The position numbers and the translations under genes are program-made. Of a DNA stretch of 64,000 nt, positions 25,456 to 36,566 are shown piece by piece. Position 1 is the first letter of the stretch. The number at the start of each line of letters is the position of its first letter. Below the pieces are notes generated by a model. The model searched no databases and was not told the origin of the DNA. It saw nothing but the letters and a program-made list of their open reading frames with translations. Origin of the DNA: Rotaria macrura (taxonomy: Eukaryota > Rotifera > Eurotatoria > Philodinida > Philodinidae); assembly GCA_900239685.1 (NCBI GenBank), contig OENT01000011.1, forward strand, positions 248,001 through 312,000, read 5' to 3'.

Positions 25456-26367
25456 ATGTCTACTTCATCTGATGATAGAGAAATTAGACGTGAATTATGG
25501 CAATCACGTTTACCTGTATGTTTTGTACTATCGGAAGACGAAAAAAGTAAAATCAATCGTACCGATGCACCAGAACCACTTTATTTAATGATTGCACGTC
25601 ATAGTTATCTACCGTGTATTACTGAAAAAATCTGGCGATATTATTCAACTTATTTTAAAGATAATCTAAACGATACAACGAATAATATAAATCTTGCTAA
25701 TTTATGGCTTGAATATGAAAGCATTCCACTAAAATGGCATTATCCTATAGGAGTACTGTATGATCTTTATTCATCGTCACTTTCATCAGTATCATCCCAT
25801 TTGCCATGGCAGATAACTGTGCATTTAAGTAAATTTCCTGAAAGTGAAATAATACGTTTTCCAGATAAAGAATCAATTGAAGCACATTATATGTCGACAC
25901 TGAAAGAAGCTGATGTACTTAAGCACCGAGGACTCATTGTAGGTGACATGCAAAAACGCGATCATAATCAATTATGGAAATCTTTACTGCTAGATAATTA
26001 CGATGGATTTTGGAATATAAATAATAAATTAATGGGTTATACAGACAATTTAAAATATTTTCGTTTCATACCATTTCGCATTTACATCTTAGACAAAACA
26101 TCGATACAAAAGTTATTTTCTCCATATGATGTTGATCAAGAGAAATGGATGACGTTGAGTGATTTACTTCAATTTTCTTTAAATCATGAAGCTGAATGTG
26201 AACAAATATCCAATGCAAAGAAAATCTTAAATACAAACATTCAAGATTATCGAGTTATTGTTCATGGTATACAACCACCACTTCATACACCAATACAATG
26301 GCTTAGTGAACATTTTTCGTATCCGGATAATTTTCTTCATATATGCCTTGTTGAAAAACATACATAA
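25456..26367 (+). CDS. ATG5: Autophagy protein ATG5
   Basis: A single uninterrupted exon of 303 residues. The C-terminal ubiquitin-fold block VHGIQPPLHTPIQWLSEHFS then YPDNFLHI is almost diagnostic of ATG5. LKEADVLKHR matches the segment holding the ATG12-conjugation lysine (human K130), here Lys156. QLWKSL and YFRFIPFRIYI also match. ATG5, conjugated to ATG12 and bound to ATG16, is the E3-like complex that lipidates ATG8 on the phagophore. The loop at about residues 68-82 (Asn/Thr-rich) is longer than in human ATG5 (275 aa). The start was chosen because the preceding in-frame codons lie inside the presumed acceptor. It sits 155 bp downstream of PPDC on the same strand. Confidence 0.95.
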   Translation: MSTSSDDREIRRELWQSRLPVCFVLSEDEKSKINRTDAPEPLYLMIARHSYLPCITEKIWRYYSTYFKDNLNDTTNNINLANLWLEYESIPLKWHYPIGVLYDLYSSSLSSVSSHLPWQITVHLSKFPESEIIRFPDKESIEAHYMSTLKEADVLKHRGLIVGDMQKRDHNQLWKSLLLDNYDGFWNINNKLMGYTDNLKYFRFIPFRIYILDKTSIQKLFSPYDVDQEKWMTLSDLLQFSLNHEAECEQISNAKKILNTNIQDYRVIVHGIQPPLHTPIQWLSEHFSYPDNFLHICLVEKHT

Positions 26368-27813
26368 GATTATTTTCTTTATTTACTTTTTCGATGGTAA
26401 ACTATATTTTATATATGTGTGTAAATTTTATTGTTTTGTCAAAATTCTTAATTTATTTTAAAAATTCAACTAATAAAACACTCCTGAAATCAAGAATAAC
26501 TACTAGTAATCAGAGAATTCAAAAAGGCTGATAGAATCTTATTTTTACTAGGTTCTATCAAATTGTGGCTTTATTATCAGAAACGTTCGAACTATTCTCA
26601 ATGAATTAATATGATAAAGTTGATTTAATCTGCATGATATACTCCTAAACTGAAAATTACTAATGAGTACATGGTATTAGATGATAAAAGAATTGAACCA
26701 AGTTTAGACATTGCTTGCGTATCAGAGATAGCTGAACTCATGTTTTTTCAACTTATGGGTCGTAGGATTGGATTGAGTAACATGAACCCTGTTCATCGGG
26801 TAATCCAATGAGTAACCCTGGTTGTTATTGTGACTTTCAGTTTTCTTTTATGTATTATTACGAATTTAAATTCACTTGCACCTATGCAATTGTTATTTAT
26901 TATTTGTGAGTGATCATTCATAGACTATGAAATAAATATATGTATATAGATTTTCCAAGAATTTACTTGAAACAGTAAATAGATATCTCTCATAGAATCG
27001 AAGCGATTTTCTACGTGCTTTTGCAATACGATAGCGAGTTCGTTGAACTTTTATTTAGTGTATTTTCTGATACATGTCTGTGTCCAAAAACACGACGAAA
27101 TGAGTCATTTCATCATTGCTCTTTTTCAGATCTCTTACAATGATTAAATCGAAATATTTCGTCGCAGTTTACAAAGAAAGCATTAGAAGTAAACGGCGAC
27201 GAAAAACACTTGCAAGACTTTTATGAAATTAGTAGCCTTACAGAGTAATGAAGTCCTGGAAAAGCTTTATAGATTGCAAACAATAAAGTAAAAGTAAACG
27301 ACAATTGTAATGTTGGACTAAATTGATTAAGATAAAGTATGATTGATTCTATACGTGGAATCGTGATAAGATGTTCATTGAGCAAACCTTTTTTATCAAT
27401 CATTTTTTTTAAATATAAATAATTTCATGGGTTAACTCATGATTGATCCAAACTATCGTTCATTTATTTTTCTTTGACATTTGTTTATCGTTAAAGAAAA
27501 CTTTCTTATGACAGTGACGAAATCGTACGATAATAATTAGTTGTTTTGACAGCAAATCTTAAATTATCTCGATTCAAAGTGCATCTATGTTTTATTGTAA
27601 AGAAAAATATTTTGAGTACGAAGTTTAAGCAAGACTTTTTTTTATCTATCTTCGGGTTTGGTAATTCAGTAAAGATAAGTTTATGGTGAAATATTTTTTA
27701 ATTAGTTTGAGTCATATTATTTCTTATCTACAAATGTTTTTCTCAGAAAGACTATATAAGAAGAAGTAAATATGCGTGTATGTTACTATTTTTATATTGA
27801 CTAGACAGTAAAC
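26368..27813. other. Intergenic, about 1.4 kb
   Basis: AT-rich. A minus-strand frame at about 26930-27065 is rich in Lys/Arg (TRYRIAKARRKSLRF) but lacks a start and family match. A TATA box for the next gene lies at 27752-27760. Confidence 0.5.
27752..27760 (+). promoter_or_regulatory. TATA box of the DUF2807 gene
   Basis: CTATATAAG lies 53-61 bp upstream of the ATG at 27814, which would place a transcription start near 27785 and a short leader. No strong splice acceptor precedes this ATG. Confidence 0.5.
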
Positions 27814-28566
27814 ATGAAGTCTCTTACAGTGTTAGTTCTCGTTTTAAATCAGTTGATTACCGTAATTGCAGTTCGAACACTTAATTTTACGAAATTCTCA
27901 GAAGATACAACTACTACTTCTGGAAGTTGGTTATCTACATCAACGCCTCCTATTTCAGCATTTGATAAAATAAATATTTTACTGGCACGAAATATTCAAC
28001 TACAAACAACATCATCACCAAGCGATTATTCAGCCATAATAACCTGTGATGATCCGAATATTCTTCCATATGTTCGTGCAGAGATTACTCAAAATTCAAC
28101 ATTAGTTGTTTCGGCGACAACCGATTGTGATGTCCTTATTCGAGCCTATACTTATCAAAACATACACATTAACAGTGTATCAACATTGACTATGACAGAT
28201 TATTATTCTTATAAGGGATATCAATTAAAATTTCTCAGCATGGGCAATGAAAAGATTCAAATATCTAATATTGGCTTTGATTTAGCAGAATTTATTTTCT
28301 TGGGCAATAGTTCAGCCACACTAAGTGGAAACATTGGAAAATTGACCGTTGTAAGTCGTGGTAGAGGAGGTGTTGATGCAACTCAAATAGTAACATCCCA
28401 TGTGGACGCTTCTTTGACAGGTACCGGTTCTATCCGAGTGAAATCAACGGCTAATATGATTTTGAGTGTCAATGGGACTGGAAGTTTAACCTGGTGTTCA
28501 CCAATGGTGCAAATGAACGTAAAACAGGATCCCTATCAAAAGCCATCCATTCTCTATCAATGTTGA
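27814..28566 (+). CDS. Secreted DUF2807 (GIN-type beta-helix) protein
   Basis: A single-exon gene of 250 residues. The N-terminus (MKSLTVLVLVLNQLITVIAV) is a signal peptide. FDKINILLARNIQLQTT, followed by TCDDPNILPYVRAEITQNST and LVVSATTDCDV, fits the head-domain pattern of DUF2807, a predicted bacterial adhesin or auto-transporter head that folds as a beta-helix. The later repeated short beta-rich units (SATLSGNIGKLTV, VDASLTGTGSIRV, LSVNGTGSL) suit stacked helix rungs. Five or more NxS/T sites suggest passage through the secretory pathway. The domain is mainly bacterial. Lack of introns and a secretory signal suggest a domesticated horizontal acquisition, which I infer rather than show. The molecular role is unknown. 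Confidence 0.75.
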   Translation: MKSLTVLVLVLNQLITVIAVRTLNFTKFSEDTTTTSGSWLSTSTPPISAFDKINILLARNIQLQTTSSPSDYSAIITCDDPNILPYVRAEITQNSTLVVSATTDCDVLIRAYTYQNIHINSVSTLTMTDYYSYKGYQLKFLSMGNEKIQISNIGFDLAEFIFLGNSSATLSGNIGKLTVVSRGRGGVDATQIVTSHVDASLTGTGSIRVKSTANMILSVNGTGSLTWCSPMVQMNVKQDPYQKPSILYQC

Positions 28567-29016
28567 ACAGTTTGAAAACATTTGAACATATTCATTGCAT
28601 ACATTCACATATGGACTTTTGCTTTCTGTTTTCATCATTAATAAACTGTTGCCACTGATATTCGATATATGTTATGACGAAGTAAAATAGATACTAAAGT
28701 GTATAGGCCACGTTAGATATTGCAGATAATGCTGTACTCACACAGAAATTATCGATTGTAATTAATGATAGAATGATTTTTTGATAGGAGAACTATCATG
28801 TAAAACTCTAAAATAATGCTTCGGTTCAACCATTGCTCGAATACAACTTTTCGACTATCGTCATACATACTGAAGAGTTCATTCGCTTCTTATTTACATC
28901 ATTGTCAAAATGAGTTCTTTTTACTTGATTGAAAGATTTTCTGCGTCTCATCGAAAATAAAAAATTTCCCTTTGCAGAATAAAAATAATTATTTGATGAC
29001 ACAAATTTTTCAATAA
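28567..29016. other. Convergent intergenic spacer
   Basis: This lies between the DUF2807 gene (plus) and the amidohydrolase gene (minus), which end toward each other. It holds an ATTAATAAAC polyadenylation-like signal near 28637 for the plus gene; nothing else is seen. Confidence 0.5.
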
Positions 29017-30195
29017 CTAGTCTTTGAGTTCTTGCTGAACTAAGCTGATCCAATAGGCGACACCGAACGGAATTATATCATCATTAAAATCAAATGCAGG
29101 AGAATGAAGTTGAATCGTAGGAGTTCCATTGCCCATGTACATAAATGAACCTAGTTTTCGCTCGAGAAATGCTGAAAAATCTTCGCTGCCCATGACAAAA
29201 TTCATATTACGATTGACGTTTGTAGCTCCTGTTACACGCTCGGCAGCTTGAACTGCTCGAGTTGTCTGTTCAGGATGGTTTTCAAGTGCGCTAACCATTC
29301 GATCATATTGTACATGAGCTTCACAACCAAAACTTGAAGCAAGACCGTGCGCAAGTTCTTTTATTCGTTGCTCGATCATGTTTCGAGTTTCTTTGGAAAA
29401 ACTACGTGTATTACCTCCTATTCTGACTTCTTTTGGCAAAACATTAAGCGAAACAAACGAGCCACCTTCCAGAGCGCCAACACTAATGACAGCTGAGTCA
29501 GACGGTGCCGTATTACGACTGATTATCGTTTGTAAAGATAAAATAAATTGTGCCTGAACAATGCTAACATCTGTAGCACGATGTGGTATAGCTCCATGAC
29601 CACCACTACCCCGAAACGTTACTATCCACTTATCGGCTGCTGCTAACAGAGGACCACATCTTGTAGCAAAATGACCACATGGTAAAATCGGATCAGTGTG
29701 TAGACCGTAGATAGCATCGAGTGGAAATCGTTCAAATAACTGATCCTCAATCATAGCCATAGCACCACTTAGACTTTCTTCGGCTGGCTGAAAAATGAAG
29801 TAAACAGTGCCATTGAAAGTGTCTCTGTGCTCGGCTAAGTACTTCGCCGCTCCAAGTAGCATGGTCGTGTGTCCATCATGACCACAAGCATGCATGATAT
29901 TTGCAAATTTTGACATGTATGGTAGATTAGTCGCTTCTGTCAGTTGAAGAGCATCCATATCGGCTCGTAAGCCTATTGCATGAATACCTGGTCGATTGCT
30001 TTTCAATGTGCCAACTACACCAATAGAACCAACACCTTCAGTAACATTGATACCCCACTGTCGAAGTTTATCAGCAACTAATTTCGATGTGCGCACCTCT
30101 TTCATTCCTATTTCAGGATGAGCATGAATGTCTTGACGAATTGAAACAAGTTCGGATTGCATTGACTCCAATCGAGAGAGTAAAATCTCATCCAT
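29017..30195 (-). CDS. M20D amidohydrolase (hippurate/N-acyl amino acid hydrolase type)
   Basis: A single exon of 392 residues, the normal length for bacterial M20D enzymes. RQDIHAHPE (residues 20-28) is the family N-terminal motif. HACGHDGH (102-109) and PAEE (137-140) carry the di-metal ligands and catalytic Glu; GLHTDP (His166) and a late GSEDF motif with LHSPAFDFND complete the site. Members hydrolyse N-acyl or aromatic amino-acid amides such as hippurate or indoleacetyl-amino acids. There is no signal peptide, so it is probably cytosolic. The protein looks bacterial throughout, is intronless and is somewhat GC-richer than its neighbours, which favours horizontal transfer. Animal PM20D relatives are much more divergent. 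On the minus strand a TTATTTCAG acceptor lies about 70 nt upstream of the ATG. Confidence 0.92.
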   Translation of the reverse strand: MDEILLSRLESMQSELVSIRQDIHAHPEIGMKEVRTSKLVADKLRQWGINVTEGVGSIGVVGTLKSNRPGIHAIGLRADMDALQLTEATNLPYMSKFANIMHACGHDGHTTMLLGAAKYLAEHRDTFNGTVYFIFQPAEESLSGAMAMIEDQLFERFPLDAIYGLHTDPILPCGHFATRCGPLLAAADKWIVTFRGSGGHGAIPHRATDVSIVQAQFILSLQTIISRNTAPSDSAVISVGALEGGSFVSLNVLPKEVRIGGNTRSFSKETRNMIEQRIKELAHGLASSFGCEAHVQYDRMVSALENHPEQTTRAVQAAERVTGATNVNRNMNFVMGSEDFSAFLERKLGSFMYMGNGTPTIQLHSPAFDFNDDIIPFGVAYWISLVQQELKD

Positions 30196-32237
30196 TGTTT
30201 AGCCCGATTTTAATTGACACGTTCAAAAACAAATAACTGTATGTGAAGGAGGAAAATGTACTGAAATAAAAATGGAAAGCAAAATGCGCATATCTTTCAA
30301 GATATGTTACAGTGTTGACTTATCGATCTTCTCACTCTGCATACGTGTTATCATCATCTGTGCCCGTCGACATGTAGTTCTTTTCACTCTCTTCTCGACT
30401 ATACCAGTTTCTTTTTGAGTGTATCACATTCTTTTCAGCAGATGACATATTCACATTTCATACAATAATTATATCTCTGCTAAATCACTATGATTATTAT
30501 ACTTAATGCACTATCTTGATTCTCTGACTCTTCAAGTTTTCAATTTAATCAGTACCATTATCGTTAAATTAATTCGAAGGCATTATGATTATTAGGTGCA
30601 TAGAAAATATACAACATAGTCTTGAACATGCACTGCTTGACTTTTCGGATTATGTTATATATGTATGCACTAGATCATATTCTAATTTCTCTGTCTTTCT
30701 CTACATAGTACTGTAGAAGTTCTTGCTTCATGTAAAATGCCCCAACAATAATAGACACTAGTTTATCCCGTTTTCTACAAATAAACTTTGCAACAAGTTT
30801 CACAAAACATTCAGTATTGGTATTAGAACGATTATCTATAATTTCATAAGAATGTAATGAATTCTTTTGCAACATCATACATCGATATACTAGTCGAATA
30901 TTTAACGATAGTGTCTTTATTGACGAGATGCGCATTCAATCATTCGAAATAAAGAAAACAATTTGATTTCATGTGTTTTTTAATCATTACTACTGCTCAT
31001 TTTAACTAATTACATACAAATCCACGATATAAATTTCTAGACAAACTGTATTCGAGCACTTTTGTTAGTCGAACACCCGACAAGGTGACAGCAAGCAGCT
31101 GTTGTAAAAAAATAGCCTATCAGATGAACTAGTTTATCTTGTTACATTATAGAAATTGTGTTGGCATCCAACAATACCATTAACACTTGTGTAGGAAGTT
31201 TACTCGGCAAACATTAAAATGAAAACAAAAATCAGTAGAACTTCGAAACATTTATTAAGATGATATTATAACAAATAATTCGATCAGAAAATGAATATAT
31301 TATGGGGTTAATCACGATCTGCACAACATAAGAAATAATATGCATATAATCAAACAGTAATTTCTGTACAGAATATCTCAAAAGTGTAATTGTGCTTACA
31401 GACTATTTCATCCGAATCGTTTGCTACGGATGGATGCGTATGCGACTGAGTAGTATGCTTTGAAAAATACATCATTGAAGAAAGAAACGAAACATTCTAA
31501 ATATACTAACTATCATCATCGATAGTTGTCCCCAAATATTTTACGTTTATTGTCAAGCAACGTTAGAAGCTGAATCGTTACCGTCTGTTTTCATTAAAAT
31601 AACGCATCGCATCTTTTGCAAGAGTATATTTTTCAACTAATGAATATATTCACATTTAGTATCGAGAAGAATCTGATCGATTCAACTAAGAATGAACACC
31701 TTTTATGAGACACCGTAACATCGGTTTTTTACTTTAGTCTCGGTTATGTTTCATTAAGAGTGCTATTATAAGGATCAACATCTTATTTGCAAATCAAGTT
31801 CACTTGCAATCAACCCATTATCACCCGCATCACCCACGAGCACAACGTCAAATCGATTCGATCTTTTTGGACCGACATCAATCCAATGCTATAGAGGGCA
31901 GACGTTAGAAGAATATTAAAAATACGGACGATTTGATGCTTACTCCATTGCAGCCTTTCTCTATTGTCACAATACATAACTGTTCAACGAAGAAACAGTA
32001 AGCATACCAGCTTTAGCAACAAGAGTGATTTTGGCTTGTGATACAGAAATGAAACTTTTCCAAAAATCGTATGTTCAGCACAATAAATACTAAGCTATCT
32101 CAACCATTACTGACGTCTGTTTTCTAACTTTCTTTTCAATTTTTAGATAGCAGACTAGCTCATAATCTAACACTACATACACACTTGAAAAACTAGATCG
32201 CCATCCTTTTTTAAATCTAATTCATTTGTTCTCTGAA
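30196..32237. other. Divergent intergenic region, about 2 kb
   Basis: This separates the amidohydrolase (minus) from the sugar transporter (plus), so both promoters should be here. A minus-strand frame of 86 codons at 30675-30935 has an ATG but no recognisable domain and AT-driven composition. A TTTTTAG acceptor lies at about 32146, some 90 nt before the transporter start. Confidence 0.5.
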
Positions 32238-33794
32238 ATGCCAAAATTACTTGAAAAACTCAAAGAAAATCCTATGGCTATTGCAGTCTCGATTTTTGTC
32301 TCTTTTGGGGGCTTCTTGTATGGCTACGATACGGGTATCATCACTGGGATTATTGATATGGATTATTTTCTCCAGGCTTACGGTCATCTTCAGTCGGATG
32401 GAACGTATCAGCTTACTTCGCAAGACAAGAGTTTAATTGTTTCTGTACTATCAGCAGGTACATTCTGTGGTGCATTACTTGGTTATCCAGTTGGCGATAT
32501 TTTTGGTCGCCGTTGGGGATTAATTATTACATGTTTGATCTTCTCCATCGGTGTTCTCTTTCAAGTCGTTACTATTAAACTCTCTCTTTTTCTTACCGGA
32601 CGCTTCGTTGCAGGACTTGGCGTCGGTATTATATCATGCCTTGTGCCTGTCTATCAATCAGAATGTGCCCCTAAATGGATTCGAGGTGCTATTGTCTCGA
32701 CTTACTCATTATGCATTGCGATTGGTTTTCTTGTTGCCGCCATTGTCAATAACGAAACTCAAGGCATTCAATCCAAAGCTTCCTATCTGATACCCATTGG
32801 AATCCAATTAATCTGGGCTTGTATACTTTCTATTGGTATGCTCTTTCTTCCGGAATCACCTCGATATCTTTTGATGAAAGGTCAGATTGACCGAGCTTAT
32901 CTATCTCAGGCAAAACTCAATTCGAGTGCAGTGGACGATGAAAGTGTCGACAATGACATCAAAGAGATCATGAACAATATGGAGTTAATGTCTGCAAACG
33001 GTTCTGGAACTTATGCCGACTGTTTTAAAATGAGTCCACAGAAAAATCTTCTTCGCACCTTAGTCGGAATTTCTCTTCAAGCTGGTCAACAACTAACCGG
33101 CATTAATTTCATCTTCTACTATGGTACATCTTTCTTTCATTCTTCTGGTATTCAAGATCCTTTTTTGATTATGATTCTTATAAATGTTGTTAATGTTACT
33201 ATGACAATTCCTGCCATGTTTTTCATGGATAATATTGGTCGACGTAAAATTCTCATCGTTGGCGGTGCAGGCATGTCAATATGTCAATTTACTATTGCTA
33301 TTATGGGTTCTATTGCTGGTCAGTCGAGTGAAGTAACTCAAACAACATTAATCGTATTTATTTGCATCTATGTGGCATTTTTTTCCTCTACATGGGGTCC
33401 GGGTGCTTGGGTCATAACAGGTGAACTTTATCCTTTAGCCGTTCGCACAAAATGTATGTCTCTATCGAGTGCTTCTAATTGGTTGTGTAATTTTGCTCTT
33501 GGCTATGCTACACCCTACTTGATTGATGTCGACAAAGGGAACATGGGCTATAGTGTATTCTTTGTTTGGGGTTCAACCTGTGCAGGATGCCTCATATTCG
33601 CTATATTTTGTGTTTGGGAAACAAAACGTTTATCACTCGAACAAATCGATTACCTGATTTCTAATTCATCTCCAATGTCATCTACAAAACTCAATAGGGC
33701 ATTACAAGCAGCAACAGCTCATGATACCATCAGTCGAGTACACACACCCTTCTATCAGTCAATTACATCAGATAGTGATAATCGTTTACAGTAG
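32238..33794 (+). CDS. MFS sugar transporter, fungal hexose-permease type
   Basis: A single exon of 518 residues with twelve predicted membrane helices. Sugar-porter signatures are all present: GGFLYGYDTGIITGI in helix 1; GDIFGRRWG after helix 2; RFVAGLGVGIISCLVPVYQS in helix 4; PESPRYLL; GQQLTGINFIFYYGTSFF in helix 7; DNIGRRK; and ETKRLSLEQID after helix 12. The sequence style (CAPKWIRGAIVSTY, PGAWVITGELYPLAVR) is that of fungal hexose transporters and glucose sensors rather than animal GLUTs. With the absence of introns this suggests acquisition from fungi. The expected role is plasma-membrane hexose uptake; the C-terminal tail is about 45 residues, shorter than in Snf3/Rgt2 sensors. The start was set at the first ATG (32238). 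Confidence 0.93.
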   Translation: MPKLLEKLKENPMAIAVSIFVSFGGFLYGYDTGIITGIIDMDYFLQAYGHLQSDGTYQLTSQDKSLIVSVLSAGTFCGALLGYPVGDIFGRRWGLIITCLIFSIGVLFQVVTIKLSLFLTGRFVAGLGVGIISCLVPVYQSECAPKWIRGAIVSTYSLCIAIGFLVAAIVNNETQGIQSKASYLIPIGIQLIWACILSIGMLFLPESPRYLLMKGQIDRAYLSQAKLNSSAVDDESVDNDIKEIMNNMELMSANGSGTYADCFKMSPQKNLLRTLVGISLQAGQQLTGINFIFYYGTSFFHSSGIQDPFLIMILINVVNVTMTIPAMFFMDNIGRRKILIVGGAGMSICQFTIAIMGSIAGQSSEVTQTTLIVFICIYVAFFSSTWGPGAWVITGELYPLAVRTKCMSLSSASNWLCNFALGYATPYLIDVDKGNMGYSVFFVWGSTCAGCLIFAIFCVWETKRLSLEQIDYLISNSSPMSSTKLNRALQAATAHDTISRVHTPFYQSITSDSDNRLQ

Positions 33795-36566
33795 TTGTTA
33801 ATAATGACTGAAGGAAATTATTGCCTTAAGTGACTAACGATACGATAAACAATAGAGAAGCTTGCTCGGAATAATATCGTCTCTGTTAGTTGTAAATGGT
33901 TCAATAAAAGATCGTCGTCTCTATTTTGCATCTTCGTCCACAGCCGTTTCAATCGACGATGTGCTCTAATTGAATGTAAATGACATATATGTGAATGGAT
34001 CAAATTCATGCATCATACTGTTCTACATTGCCTACTTATAAATAAGTTTGAGACAAAAGCTAGTCTTGTATTTGATGCATTGCTCTCCTAGTATTTCATG
34101 TATACAGATTTGCTTTATTTTTTACAAATTCAATAGTGAATACAATGTAATTATGATGCCAATGATATGGGCTACATAGTTTCATGAACATTTCTGTAGC
34201 ACAGTATATATACGACCACCAATATTCAAATCTAAACGTATGACCAGTGATTATTAATAGGTAGGACCAAGCTAATTGAACTACAATTTACTCTGTGTCC
34301 GATAAAATTTCGAGGTATCAATCATCTATTTTTATTTACTACGTATAATAGTTCGTAAGATCGAGGATTCTAATCAAACATAAAACTTCTGAACTTCACC
34401 TAGACACAGAATCGGCATTGGATCCATAAATAAACCACATCATAAAAGATTGACACATATGAGACTATCAATCTTTTTAGTAGCCAATTCATTGATAAAT
34501 GTCATGAAGACTGTTGTGAAATGATACACAAAATCATTTAAAAAAATATATTTTTGCAATAATACTAAAATTTGAAGAGATATCAAAGACAATTTATCAA
34601 ACATCATTCGAAAACTTCTGGTGCGAATTCAAAGAATGTTTCAGTTAATCAAAAAATACTAACTCTAAAAGAAACACATTGGATAGTTAGTGGGAAAATG
34701 GGTGAAGGTGTAAGTCTGAGTGAATATAACTGACGAAAAGACCCACACCCATTTCTACATCCTTCAGTTAATGCCCAATGAAATTCAAAGGTCTTATTTC
34801 TAGTACGATTTCATTTCTTTACTAAAATATAATTGGTCTACGCTAAGTATCAAATGTTTGGGAAGGTGAAGATACAAGAACTTCGAAGTGAGTCTTTGAG
34901 ACAAGCAATAAATATGTAGAAAATTGAAATCTATAAATCTTTTCTCAATACAGTTCAGCTCAATTAAATGAAGGCAGGGTACTTCCTGTACTTCCATTTG
35001 CAACTCCAGTATCTCTTATGTTTTGGAAAAGCAGAATATGTCAGTCTACAAAACAGTATCTGATATGCTTTAGTGTGAGATGTTGAAGATTGTCAGAATC
35101 GCCAGGTTCATATAATTATCATCTTAATTTGTATTGAAATCAACTTTATTCACTTAACTATTTGCATTGCAATACCAGATTGAAGTACAATTATCTTAAG
35201 GCTATCAATTTTTAAAATATTTTATTCACTGGTGTAAAACAAAACTACGTGTATACTCGTCTTATACGAATGTAAGATGTGAACAAGACCTGTTCATCTG
35301 AGCGAGAGATAAAATTAGATGTTGTATTTCGACTAGATGAAATGCCAAAGAAACCTAAAAAACCATTACAATATATCATAATGTGTAATTAGTCTAAATA
35401 AACAATTAGAACTTGTTGAAAATTCGAGTAAGACAAGTTGGATGTTTTTAATTTTAGGATATCTTCTAATGATTCGTTTAAGTTTTTTTCTACATATAGA
35501 GAGTGATAGATGTTTTGTCGTTTTTTCTAAAAATTTGATCAATAACCCCATATAGGTTTATACTATTACGCGTATCTGTAACAAGGATATTATTTAGAAT
35601 GGATTCAAAAGTTAAATGAAATTCTATAAAAACATCAAGTAACTGATCGCGGTGGATCTGAAGAAAAATGCATTGAAAAAGTAGTGACTCTACTTATGAT
35701 ACTGACTTAATTTTTATGCGAAGTCAATCATTTAGGGACAGAAAATTTGTAAAATCAATACTACCTTTCAAATATATCGAAAAATAAATATCAACTTTAT
35801 AATGAGCTAATGCATGGCTACCCATTTTTCTTTCGAGTGTTTTTGTGCAATAAATACTTCATGAAGATCATTAAATCAACATGTTTAACAGTACATAAAA
35901 ATACTTCGATAGTTACTACGGGGCAAGTTTATCATGTCGATCATGAATACTAATTTTCTTACGTAGCTTTATCTAATAGGTGATATTTTATTGTATAAAT
36001 TTATAATGTATACCATTGAACTACAGTTGCTAGAAACAATGAAAGATCTTATAGTCAATAAGTAAATTCGATTGATGAAATCAGCGGTTTTCCATCAATT
36101 AATGCCATTTATTAATATTTTCAAGAAACTCAAACGATCTTTCAATGAATTACATCTTCGTTTTAATTCTCGATTCTCAATTCGAATTTGAATCATCTAG
36201 TCTTGCTGTTTGTAGATATGCATAGATTTTCACTATTAATGAACTAAGTGTTCAATAAAAAAGAAAAATATTCAGAAAAAATTCTTTTCGACTGTTTGTT
36301 TTTGTTCTGAGCTTTAAATTGTGCTTGTAAAACTCAGTCAATTGAAGAACATGAAGAACGTCAAAAGAAAAAGAAAAAGAGAAAACGTTAAAGTAACTTA
36401 GGTAACGCTTACCATTTTCATTCTATTCTTTTTCTTTGCTTGCGTCAAACCATTGAAAACAAGAACTAACCAAAACAGATGCGATTGACGTAGGAATCGA
36501 TCAATAGTGTTGTCATTGGTTTTGTACTCTTATAAATATACTTTTCATCAGTATATTCATTTCAAA
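33795..36566. other. Intergenic, about 2.8 kb
   Basis: AT-rich with no supported exons. At 34975-35020 there is a short stretch resembling the arms of the 11956-12334 foldback element (GGTACTTCCTGTACTTCC), possibly a remnant. A Lys/Arg-rich run at about 36343-36391 has an acceptor-like AG before it but no other support. TATAAATATA at 36530-36539 lies just before the next gene. Confidence 0.5.

Noticed and set aside
26930-27065. Basic minus-strand frame (TRYRIAKARRKSLRF) resembling a protamine or ribosomal peptide
   Set aside because: No start codon, an in-frame stop just upstream and no family match.
30675-30935. Minus-strand 86-codon ATG frame between the amidohydrolase and sugar transporter
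   Set aside because: No domain, AT-driven composition, and it sits in what should be a shared promoter region.
36343-36391. Lys/Arg-rich coding-like run before a TAA, possible last exon with a nuclear localisation signal
   Set aside because: The preceding acceptor lacks a pyrimidine tract and no other exon of such a gene was found.
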